NCBI GenBank assembly: GCA_902795555.1
Contig: CADBLV010000055.1
Span: forward strand, 1 to 6,040
DNA length: 6,040 bases
Direction of reading: 5' to 3'
DNA from: an uncultured Eubacteriales bacterium
GTDB taxonomy: Bacteria; Bacillota_A; Clostridia; Christensenellales; Aristaeellaceae
In this document: positions 1 to 6,006 of the stretch, one piece after another
How the letters are laid out: every line of letters begins with the position of its first letter
Numbering within the stretch: the first letter of the stretch is position 1
Program-made: the position numbers and the translations under genes
Notes under the pieces: generated by a model
What the model saw: only the letters and a program-made list of their open reading frames with translations
The model's database searches: none
What the model was told of the DNA's origin: nothing

Positions 1-75
1 ATCGGGACGGGTGTGAACGCCCTGAAGGCCGGGACGGAAGCCCGGACGGAGCGAAACAGAAAGGAAACAAAATGA
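1..75 (+). CDS. Possible C-terminal end of an upstream gene (partial)
   Basis: Frame 1 is open from the window edge to a TGA at 73-75 and would encode a charged 24-residue tail ending in RNRKETK. The stop overlaps the start of the CapA-like gene as ATGA, a typical layout for translationally coupled genes. Frame 3 (the CapA frame) is also open here but has no start codon before 72. Nothing in the tail is recognisable, and the stretch could be non-coding, so the call rests only on the overlap geometry. Confidence 0.35.
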   Translation: MGTGVNALKAGTEARTERNRKETK

Positions 76-1214
76 CTGAAAATGGGCTGAACGAAGCGGC
101 GGCCAGGCCGACGGGCAAGTTGCCGGCAGGTCGGACGATCATGCTGCTTGCGGGTTGCTTGATGCTGATCTGGTGCTGCGTGCTGCTGACACCCTTGGGG
201 GCGGCGGCGGAGAAAAAAGTGACCCTGACCTTCACCGGGGACTGCACGATCGGCAGCGACAGCAGCACCTACGGGCAGGCGACGTCGTTTGTGACCGCGG
301 CGTATGAGAAGGGGTTCGATTACTTCTTTGCCAACTTCAAAGAGCTGTTTGCCGAGGACGACTGCACGATTATCAACTTTGAGGGCGTGCTGAGCGATTA
401 TGCCTCCAACGAGAACACGAAAAAAACCTACCGATTCCGGGGCCCGAAGGAGTTTGTGAACATTCTGAAAACCGTGTCGATCGAGGCAGCCTGCCTGGCG
501 AACAACCACACGGGCGATTTCGGGGCGCCGGGACTTCAGAGAACCAAAGATACCCTGACGGAGAACGGGATCGCCTGGTTTCGGGTGCGGGACAGCTATA
601 CATTCGAGAAAGACGGGATCCGGATCCGGTTTTACGCGATGGACACCCAGAGCATGCATTCGGAATATACCTGGCTGAAGAACGAGATCAGCCGGGTGAA
701 GGCGGAGAAGGAAGCGGACGCTGTGGTGGCTGTGTTCCACGGGGGAACCGAATATGACGCCAAGCGGAACGACTCCCAGATGAAATTTGCCAACGAATGC
801 ATCGAGAAGGGCGCGGATCTGGTGATCATGCATCATCCCCATGTGGTGCAGGGGTTTGACATCATCCACCAGCGCACCGTGTGCTATTCGCTGGGGAATT
901 TCGTTTTCGGCGGAAATAACATGATCCGGGTGGAACCCTACCGCAACGGAACCGTCACATCCCTTTACGCGCTGGTTGTGCGGGCGGAGCTGAGATTTGA
1001 GGACGACGGAACCTACAAGGGGCAGCAAATCTCCCTGTATCCGGTGTTCATCAGCGGATCGGATCCCCAGAATGACTATCAGCCGAAGCTTGTCAGCGGG
1101 GACGAGGCGAAGGCGGTGCTGGCGGCGGCCCAGTTTGACACTCCCTTTGAGCTGCCGGCCTTTCAGGAAAAGATCGGCAAGGCCGTGATGCGCTATCTGC
1201 CGGCGGAAAAATAA
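72..1214 (+). CDS. CapA-family (PGA_cap) membrane-anchored metallophosphatase-like protein
   Basis: This 380-aa protein has the calcineurin-like fold signature of the CapA/PgsA family, known for a role in poly-gamma-glutamate capsule synthesis or anchoring. Residues 1-22 are a short hydrophilic segment. Residues 23-41 are a hydrophobic signal-anchor or signal peptide ending near GAAAEKK, so the catalytic domain should lie outside the membrane. Visible family motifs in order are TGD (55-57), NFEG (102-105), ANNH (143-146, followed by GxxG), HGG (223-225), HHPH (254-257) and SLGNFVFGG (273-281). All metal-site segments look intact and the length is normal. The ATG at 72 has an AAAGGA ribosome binding site at 60-65 with a 6-nt spacer. 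No capB or capC partner lies in the window. Many CapA homologues in Clostridia occur away from capsule operons, so the true substrate is unknown. Confidence 0.9.
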   Translation: MTENGLNEAAARPTGKLPAGRTIMLLAGCLMLIWCCVLLTPLGAAAEKKVTLTFTGDCTIGSDSSTYGQATSFVTAAYEKGFDYFFANFKELFAEDDCTIINFEGVLSDYASNENTKKTYRFRGPKEFVNILKTVSIEAACLANNHTGDFGAPGLQRTKDTLTENGIAWFRVRDSYTFEKDGIRIRFYAMDTQSMHSEYTWLKNEISRVKAEKEADAVVAVFHGGTEYDAKRNDSQMKFANECIEKGADLVIMHHPHVVQGFDIIHQRTVCYSLGNFVFGGNNMIRVEPYRNGTVTSLYALVVRAELRFEDDGTYKGQQISLYPVFISGSDPQNDYQPKLVSGDEAKAVLAAAQFDTPFELPAFQEKIGKAVMRYLPAEK

Positions 1215-1244
1215 AAACGAAAAACAGAAAACGCGAAAAGCCGT

Positions 1245-1272
1245 TTCAAAAGTTTCCCGTTTGTGATATGAT
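1245..1272 (+). promoter_or_regulatory. Predicted sigma-A promoter with extended -10
   Basis: An extended -10 element (TG, one base, then TATGAT at 1267-1272) lies 31 nt after the CapA-like stop. A weak -35 (TTTCAA, 1245-1250) sits 16 nt upstream. Transcription would start near 1279, giving a leader of about 215 nt before the DUF3048 gene. The -35 is poor, but the extended -10 could compensate. This is a prediction from motif and position only. Confidence 0.5.
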
Positions 1273-1319
1273 AGGCGCAGAGACAGATCTGGTTTGCGAT
1301 TCGCGCAGGTGGGGAGCGG

Positions 1320-1341
1320 GCAAGCTGTGGACGGATCATCA
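1320..1341 (+). repeat. 22-nt direct repeat, copy 1
   Basis: This is the first of two identical 22-nt copies, the second being at 1368-1389 (48-nt period). Its core GCTGTGGA-CGGATCA is also present in inverted form at 1352-1369. It lies in the leader of the DUF3048 gene and is not part of any gene I accept. Confidence 0.9.
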
Positions 1342-1386
1342 GCGCTGCATGTGATCCGTATTCCACAGCAAGCTGTGGACGGATCA
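1324..1386 (+). promoter_or_regulatory. Mutually exclusive hairpins in the DUF3048 leader (repeat - inverted repeat - repeat)
   Basis: The middle segment 1352-1369 is the reverse complement of the repeat core with three extra bases (TAT, 1359-1361). It can pair with copy 1 (1324-1338), giving 8 + 7 bp around a 3-nt bulge with a 13-nt loop. It can instead pair with copy 2 (1372-1386), with the same two helices and a very tight loop. The two structures exclude each other, as in RNA switches. No T-tract follows either form, so simple transcription attenuation is not evident. The palindrome could instead be a protein-binding operator at DNA level. The pairing is seen directly; the function is inferred. 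Confidence 0.5.
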
Positions 1387-1389
1387 TCA
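1368..1389 (+). repeat. 22-nt direct repeat, copy 2
   Basis: Exact second copy of the repeat at 1320-1341. The match ends at both edges (A versus G before, A versus G after), so the unit is exactly 22 nt. Copy 2 abuts the inverted copy, and the two form a nearly perfect palindrome spanning 1352-1386. Confidence 0.9.
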
Positions 1390-1477
1390 AAAACGAAATG
1401 GTCAATCGAACGGAAGGGCAGACACAGATCTGACGTTCGCAGAGGAGAAGAAAGAAACCGGAGGATTGCTTCCGGAA

Positions 1478-1483
1478 AAGGAG
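1478..1483 (+). promoter_or_regulatory. Ribosome binding site fixing the DUF3048 start
   Basis: AAGGAG lies 11 nt before the ATG at 1495. It supports that start over the in-frame ATG at 1294, which would add 67 polar residues in front of a clean signal peptide. A small hairpin (CCGGA 1458-1462 with TCCGG 1471-1475) lies just upstream of it. Confidence 0.8.
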
Positions 1484-1494
1484 AGACAGGGCTC

Positions 1495-2589
1495 ATGAAA
1501 AAGACGATGGCTGTGGTTTTGTTTCTGGCGCTGCTGATGAGCTGCTTTGGGGCGGCTTCGGCGGACAAACTGATTCCCGTGGCGGAAGAAGCGCCTGTGC
1601 CGATCAACGTTGAATATCGCAATCACATGGCGGATGATCAGGTGAATCCGCTGACGGGGCTGCCTGCTTCCGGCGAGCCTTATACCCCCATCCTGATGGT
1701 TCTCGGAGGGGCGACGGAGAGCTATCCCCACTGGGGGATTTCCGAGGCGGACATTCTTTTCCAGGTGCCCAATATGGGCGGCGGGGATACGAAGCTGATG
1801 GCCCTGTTCGGAAGCAGCTATCCGGAAAAGGCCGGCGGCGCCCGTTCGGCCCGGATGACGATGCTGCCCTTTGCCAACGCTTTTAACGCGGCCTTTGCCT
1901 ATGCCGGATGCCCGCCGATGGGGACGGGGACGATGACGGACGTAGAACACTATCTGGACTTCTGGGGCTATGTGAAAAGCGGCAAGGCCTTCAATCTGCT
2001 CGGTGACGCTCCCGCGGAGCGGATAAGCGACCGGAAGGAGCCTCATAATCTGAGCGCAAAGATCCGGGAAATTCACGAGACGCTTGTGAAGAACAACGTG
2101 TCCTTCGAAGTCCGGCCCTTCTTCTTTGCCGATCATCCCCTGGAATACGGAGACGAGGCGAAGAGCCTGACCATGACGTATTTCGGAAACGAGGTGCGCC
2201 TGAAGGAACGGAACGAACGGGAAGAGAGCTCCTGCTCCTTTACCTATGAAGAGGGAAAGGGATATACGCGGACATCTCAGACGGGCGTGACCGCGGACGT
2301 GGCAACCGGTGAGCCGCTGACCTTCGCCAACGTCATTGTGATGTGGGAGGAGTATGACAACGAGACCATCGGGGAGAATACCTACCTGTGCGTGAAGAAC
2401 CAGATGGTGGGCAGCGGCCAGGCGGATATCTTCCAGAACGGAAAGCATATTACCGGCGCCTGGGCCCACACAGACCGGGACGCGCGGCTGGTGTTCCTGA
2501 ACGACCGGGGGACAGAGCTGCGGCTGCAGCCCGGGAAGACGTTCATCGTCGTCAGCAACCGATACAGTGAACTGACCATTCCGGAATAA
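1495..2589 (+). CDS. DUF3048 domain-containing secreted protein (YerB-like)
   Basis: This is a 364-aa exported protein. Residues 1-23 form a signal peptide (KK, hydrophobic core, ASA before D24). C17 after LMS is a weak lipobox-like site, so a lipoprotein is possible; Bacillus YerB is annotated as one. The N-terminal DUF3048 domain is recognised from NPLTGLP (51-57), PILMVL (65-70), GISEADILFQ (81-90), a GGGDTKLMALF segment (95-105) and ARSARM (116-121). The C-terminal DUF3048 domain (about 265-355) shows FANVIVMW, GSGQADIFQNGK (306-317), GAW (321-323) and RGTELRLQPGKTFIVV. Both halves look complete. The biochemical role of the family is not established; it is common in spore-forming and related Bacillota. 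The stop is followed after 16 nt by the LRR gene, so co-transcription is likely. Confidence 0.9.
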   Translation: MKKTMAVVLFLALLMSCFGAASADKLIPVAEEAPVPINVEYRNHMADDQVNPLTGLPASGEPYTPILMVLGGATESYPHWGISEADILFQVPNMGGGDTKLMALFGSSYPEKAGGARSARMTMLPFANAFNAAFAYAGCPPMGTGTMTDVEHYLDFWGYVKSGKAFNLLGDAPAERISDRKEPHNLSAKIREIHETLVKNNVSFEVRPFFFADHPLEYGDEAKSLTMTYFGNEVRLKERNEREESSCSFTYEEGKGYTRTSQTGVTADVATGEPLTFANVIVMWEEYDNETIGENTYLCVKNQMVGSGQADIFQNGKHITGAWAHTDRDARLVFLNDRGTELRLQPGKTFIVVSNRYSELTIPE

Positions 2590-2605
2590 CGGGGGGAAAG
2601 CAGAC

Positions 2606-3586
2606 ATGAAACGGGGAATCCTGTGGATCATCGCGGTGCTGGCGGCGCTGGCGCTGTGCTGCGGCGCGGCTTCGGCGGAAGTCCGATACGGAGATCAGGT
2701 GTATTCCGGCAACGAAACCCTGATCGACCTGGGAAACACGGTGGTGACCGATTTTGACGAGCTGGCCGCCTTTCTGAGCGAGATGCCCCAGGTGCGGCAG
2801 GTGAACATGTTTGAAACCCGGATTCAGAAGGCTCAGTGCGACGCGCTGGCGGAACGCTTTCCCGACATCAAATGGGGATGGACCATGGTGCTGAAGGGAA
2901 GCGACCATGAGCATCTGATCCGGACGGATCAGACTGCCTTCTCCACTCTGCACAGCAACAAGAGCAGCCATCATCGAAGCGAGGATTTCTCCATTCTGAA
3001 GTACTGCTGGCATCTGTTTGCACTGGACGTTGGGCATAATTCCGTGACCACGCTGGAATTCCTGGAGGATCTGACGGAACTGCGGGTGCTGATTATCGCG
3101 CTCAACGACATTGAGGACATCAGCGTGCTGGCGAAGCTGACGAACCTGGAATATCTGGAGATTTTTAAAAACAAGATTCGGGATATCACCCCTGTGACCG
3201 GGCTTACGCATCTGCTGGATCTGAACGTGTGCTTCAACCATATTCAGAACCTGGAGCTGCTGAAGGGCATGACCTGGCTGAAACGCCTGTGGATGTACAG
3301 CGGAAAGGTATATAACCAGCCTTATTCCTCCGCCGAGATTCAGGCCTTCAAGGCGGCGCTTCCGGACACGGAACTGGACATGAAGCATTATTCCACCGCG
3401 GGAACCTGGCGATATCTGGACAGCAAGAACACCGTGAAAGCTCCCCATTATGCCGTGCTGACAGACACCTTCGGGGACACCAGCCTGCGGCCCAAACGCG
3501 TGTATATTCCCTTTGAGGACAGCTGGCCCTTTACAGAAGAAGAGCGGGCCGCCATCGAGGCCGCCCGCGAAACCCTGGGACAATAA
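2606..3586 (+). CDS. Secreted leucine-rich-repeat protein
   Basis: This 326-aa protein has a signal peptide (residues 1-24, ending ASA before E25) and no cell-wall sorting motif, so it is probably released or held by partners. Four repeats with an exact 22-residue period fill about 136-230. The repeat asparagines are N145, N167, N189 and N211, in an internalin-like LxxLxxLxxLxxNxIxDIxxL pattern. Such solenoids bind proteins or glycans. The N-terminal part (DLGNTVVTDFDELAAFLSEM, 41-60, then FPDIKW 85-90) resembles a degenerate repeat cap seen, from memory, in LRR proteins of uncultured gut Clostridia. The C-terminal 95 residues (about 232-326) have no repeat and I do not recognise them. The ATG follows a G-rich site (2591-2597) and lies 16 nt after the DUF3048 stop, suggesting one operon. 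The ligand is unknown. Confidence 0.85.
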   Translation: MKRGILWIIAVLAALALCCGAASAEVRYGDQVYSGNETLIDLGNTVVTDFDELAAFLSEMPQVRQVNMFETRIQKAQCDALAERFPDIKWGWTMVLKGSDHEHLIRTDQTAFSTLHSNKSSHHRSEDFSILKYCWHLFALDVGHNSVTTLEFLEDLTELRVLIIALNDIEDISVLAKLTNLEYLEIFKNKIRDITPVTGLTHLLDLNVCFNHIQNLELLKGMTWLKRLWMYSGKVYNQPYSSAEIQAFKAALPDTELDMKHYSTAGTWRYLDSKNTVKAPHYAVLTDTFGDTSLRPKRVYIPFEDSWPFTEEERAAIEAARETLGQ

Positions 3587-3630
3587 TTCCGTTTCGATCC
3601 GGTTTGAAATCCCGGGAGAACATGCATAAC

Positions 3631-3686
3631 AGATTCCACTGAATCATTCCGGAAATCGTCTTTGGCAGTTCGTCGCGGAAGACGAT
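3631..3686 (-). repeat. Degenerate tandem copy of the ligase gene 3' end (copy A)
   Basis: This 56-nt stretch matches 3693-3748 at 51 of 56 positions, with a 62-nt period. On the minus strand it still reads VFRDELPKTISG and then M-IQ-W-NLL, a near replica of the ligase C-terminus. Three of the five differences are synonymous. The other two change the catalytic lysine codon to Met (AAG to ATG) and an Arg codon to Trp (CGG to TGG). It lies beyond the functional stop (3686-3688) and out of frame with it (62 is not a multiple of 3), so it is an untranslated remnant. Confidence 0.85.
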
Positions 3687-5956
3687 CACAGCAGATTCCG
3701 CTGAATCTTTCCTGAAATCGTCTTCGGCAGTTCATCGCGGAAGACGATTTTTCTTGGATATTTATAGGGAGCGGTATGCTCCTTGACATATTGCTGGATT
3801 TCCTTTTTCAGCTCCTCCGTGCCTTCCGTGCCTTTGGTCAGCACGATGGACGCCTTGACGATCTGGCCGCGGACTTCATCCGGCTCGGCGGAAACGCCGC
3901 ATTCCAGCACATAGGGAAGCTCCATGATCACGCTCTCAATTTCAAAGGGCCCGATCCGATAGCCGGAGGACTTGATGACGTCATCGATGCGGCTGACATA
4001 CCAGAAATAGCCATCTTCATCCCGCCAGGCGGTGTCTCCGGTGTGATACATCCCGTCATACCAGGCATCCCTGGTTTTTTCTTCATCCAGATAGTATTCC
4101 CGGAAGAGCCCACAGGGAATGTTTTTGTCCGTGCGGATGACGATTTCGCCGATTTCGCCGGTGGCCACGGGATTGCCCTCCGGATCCACGATATCCACAT
4201 CGTACTGCGGATTGGCCTTGCCCATGGAGCCGATTTTCGGCACGCCGCCGAAGAGATTGCCGATGGTGAGGGTGGTTTCCGTCTGGCCGAAGCCTTCCAT
4301 GATCTTCAGGCCTGTGGCTTTTTCAAACTGACGGAACACCTCCGGATTCAGCGCCTCGCCGGCGGTGGTCATATGATGGATCGAGCTCAGATCGTAATGA
4401 GACAGATCGACCTTGATGAACATCCTCAGCATGGTGGGCGGCGCGCAGAAAGTGGTGATGTTGTACTTTTTGAACATGGGCAGGATATCCGCCGCGTCGA
4501 ATTTATCAAAGTCATAGACGAAAACAGCGCCTTCGCAAAGCCACTGGCCGTACAGCTTACCCCAGAGGGATTTCCCCCATCCTGTGTCGGAAATGGTGAA
4601 GTGCAGCCCGTCCCGTTCGCAGCAATGCCAGTATTTGGCGGTTACATAATGCCCGAGGGCGTAGGTGTGCCTGTGCTGAGCCATCTTCGGATTGCCGGTG
4701 GTGCCGGAGGTGAAGAACATCAGCGCCGGATCGTTTCCGCAGGAAGCGTCTTCCGGCCGGCGGAAGCGGCGGGTGAACAGCGGATATTCGTCGTTCAGGC
4801 TATGCCAGCCTTCCCGGGTTCCGTTGACCATGATCAGTGTTTCCACGCTGGGGCATTTTGCCGCAGCCCGCTCCGCAATTTCCGCGGTGTCTCCATCGGC
4901 GGTGCAGATCAGCGCTTTCACCCCCGCGGCGTTGAAGCGATATTCGAAATCATGCTCTTTGAGCTGATTGGTGGCAGGGATGGCGATGGCTCCCAGCTTG
5001 TGCAGGGCCACCATGCAGAACCAGAACTGATAGTGCCGCTTCAGCACCAGCATGACCCGGTCGCCCCGGCGGATGCCCAGGGAGGTGAAATAATTCGCGC
5101 ACTGATTGGAAGCATCCTTGACATCCTTGAAGGTGAACCGCCGCTCCTGATGGTGTTTATCCACATAGAGTATGGCCAGCTTGTCCGGATATTTCCGGGC
5201 AATTTCATCCACGATATCAAAGCCGAAATTGAAGGTTTCCGCATTGGGGAAGGAGATCGCGGTGAGCCGTCCCTGTTCATCTTCCTTCGCGTCGATGAAC
5301 CTGGAGGCGATCAGCCGGAAGTCCTCGCGGGCGGGAACCGGAGCCGCCGCCACTTCTGCCGCGGGCCGGGGCTCCTCGCCGGGCAGCACCACCGCCACGA
5401 ACACGCAGTCTTTGCCGCCGACGGCGATCATTCCGTGGGGCAGGGAGGAGTTGTAATAAATACTGTCGCCTTCCTCCAGAATCTCCGTATGCTCGCCGAC
5501 CTGAACCTTCAGCCGGCCGGAGAGGACGATGTCGAATTCCTGGCCCCGGTGGCTCACCAGATGGATGGGCTCATTCTGCGCTTTTTCCGAATATTCATAG
5601 CGAACCCAGTAAGGCTCGGCTATTTTATCCCGGAATTTCGGAGCGAGGTTGGCAATGGCAATCCCTTCCTCCCGGGCTGTCGATTCGCCTTTACCCCGGC
5701 GGGTGACCGTATAGGAGGAGAGGAAGGCGTTGTGCCCCTCCAGCAGCTCTGTCAGCTCCATGTTGAAGGCCTGAGCGGATTTATAGATGAAGGTGAAGGG
5801 CATATCCGTACGTCCGGCTTCGTAAAGCCTGTATTCGTCGGCGGACACCTCCGTTTTTTCCGCCATTTCCTCAGGGGTCCAACCCATGATTTCGCGCATT
5901 TCCCGCAGACGGGAAGCGATTGCGCTGAGCTGGGTGAGATCGGTCTGGGTGTTCAT
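3686..5956 (-). CDS. XRE-HTH / cupin / AMP-forming acyl-CoA ligase fusion (ACSM-like)
   Basis: This 756-aa protein has three parts. Residues 16-75 are an XRE-type helix-turn-helix. Residues 131-192 are a cupin_2 barrel with candidate metal ligands H136, E140 and H174. Residues about 240-756 are a complete ANL adenylating enzyme that converts a carboxylic acid, ATP and CoA to acyl-CoA, AMP and PPi. Core motifs are all present: P-loop FTSGTTGNPK (415-424), GFGQTETT (555-562), YHTGD (637-641), SRIDDVIKSSGYRIGPFEIE (655-674; Ser replaces the usual Gly) and PKTISGKIQR (744-753, catalytic K750). SDTGWGKSLWGKLYG and TAPYKYPRK match medium-chain/aryl-acid (ACSM) ligases rather than acetyl-CoA synthetase. 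The ATG at 5956 is preferred over an upstream one at 6028 because of its ribosome binding site and because the upstream extension would run through the T-box terminator. The protein is probably cytosolic and may regulate transcription as well as catalyse. The exact acid is unknown. Confidence 0.92.
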   Translation of the reverse strand: MNTQTDLTQLSAIASRLREMREIMGWTPEEMAEKTEVSADEYRLYEAGRTDMPFTFIYKSAQAFNMELTELLEGHNAFLSSYTVTRRGKGESTAREEGIAIANLAPKFRDKIAEPYWVRYEYSEKAQNEPIHLVSHRGQEFDIVLSGRLKVQVGEHTEILEEGDSIYYNSSLPHGMIAVGGKDCVFVAVVLPGEEPRPAAEVAAAPVPAREDFRLIASRFIDAKEDEQGRLTAISFPNAETFNFGFDIVDEIARKYPDKLAILYVDKHHQERRFTFKDVKDASNQCANYFTSLGIRRGDRVMLVLKRHYQFWFCMVALHKLGAIAIPATNQLKEHDFEYRFNAAGVKALICTADGDTAEIAERAAAKCPSVETLIMVNGTREGWHSLNDEYPLFTRRFRRPEDASCGNDPALMFFTSGTTGNPKMAQHRHTYALGHYVTAKYWHCCERDGLHFTISDTGWGKSLWGKLYGQWLCEGAVFVYDFDKFDAADILPMFKKYNITTFCAPPTMLRMFIKVDLSHYDLSSIHHMTTAGEALNPEVFRQFEKATGLKIMEGFGQTETTLTIGNLFGGVPKIGSMGKANPQYDVDIVDPEGNPVATGEIGEIVIRTDKNIPCGLFREYYLDEEKTRDAWYDGMYHTGDTAWRDEDGYFWYVSRIDDVIKSSGYRIGPFEIESVIMELPYVLECGVSAEPDEVRGQIVKASIVLTKGTEGTEELKKEIQQYVKEHTAPYKYPRKIVFRDELPKTISGKIQRNLL
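3693..3748 (-). repeat. Tandem duplication, functional copy inside the ligase gene (copy B)
   Basis: This is the intact copy of the 56-nt unit. It encodes the end of the A10 motif region with catalytic lysine K750. Each unit also contains two inverted repeats: GATTC/GAATC around 4 nt, and ATCGTCTT/AAGACGAT around 16 nt. Confidence 0.85.
3715..3755 (+). terminator. Probable intrinsic terminator of the DUF3048-LRR operon, inside the convergent gene
   Basis: On the plus strand an 11-bp perfect stem (AAATCGTCTTC 3715-3725 with GAAGACGATTT 3740-3750) encloses a 14-nt loop. The stem's 3' end runs into a T-rich tract, TTTTTCTT (3748-3755). It lies about 130 nt past the LRR stop, within codons of the ligase gene. 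The stem is AT-leaning and the loop large, so efficiency is uncertain. The weaker relative in copy A (3655-3686) has no T-tract on this strand. Confidence 0.5.
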
Positions 5957-5964
5957 GATCCGTG

Positions 5965-5971
5965 CTCCTTT
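5965..5971 (-). promoter_or_regulatory. Ribosome binding site of the HTH-cupin-ligase gene
   Basis: AAAGGAG on the minus strand lies 8 nt before the ATG at 5954-5956. It sits immediately downstream of the T-box terminator, which is the expected position for the regulated gene. Confidence 0.85.
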
Positions 5972-5975
5972 CGAT

Positions 5976-6006
5976 AAAAAAATGCCCGTCTCTGCTTTGA
6001 GACGGG
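5976..6006 (-). terminator. T-box regulatory terminator
   Basis: On the minus strand an 8-bp perfect GC-rich stem (CCCGTCTC at 6006-5999 with GAGACGGG at 5992-5985) encloses a 6-nt loop. After two bases comes a run of seven T (5982-5976). This is a classic intrinsic terminator. Its 5' arm and loop overlap the bases needed for the antiterminator, so the two folds compete. Confidence 0.92.

Noticed and set aside
1215..1260. Terminator after the CapA-like gene
   Set aside because: Only a weak 5-bp AAACG/CGTTT stem is possible and no T-tract follows, so no terminator is called.
1320..1389. Minimal CRISPR-like repeat-spacer-repeat
   Set aside because: There are only two copies, the 26-nt spacer contains an inverted copy of the repeat, and no cas genes are present.
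1294..1494. 67-residue N-terminal extension of the DUF3048 protein
   Set aside because: It would place a polar Arg/Lys-rich segment before a clean signal peptide and translate the repeat structure; AAGGAG before the ATG at 1495 fixes the real start.
1402..2631. 409-aa minus-strand open frame across the DUF3048 gene
   Set aside because: Shadow of the DUF3048 gene. It has no recognisable motifs, and it crosses the leader and both flanks of a well-supported gene.
2552..3583. 343-aa minus-strand open frame across the LRR gene
   Set aside because: Antisense shadow of the periodic LRR coding sequence. The plus strand has the signal peptide, the 22-residue repeats and operon spacing.
3631..3748. 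Attachment-site duplication left by an integrative element at a gene 3' end
   Set aside because: The two copies are separated by only 6 nt with no integrase or element between them; a local tandem duplication is simpler.
3776..5977. 733-aa open frame on the plus strand opposite the ligase gene
   Set aside because: It mirrors the codon structure of a gene with all ANL motifs on the other strand. Its translation is low-complexity, rich in G, H and F, and shows no domain; long antisense frames are common in GC-rich genes.
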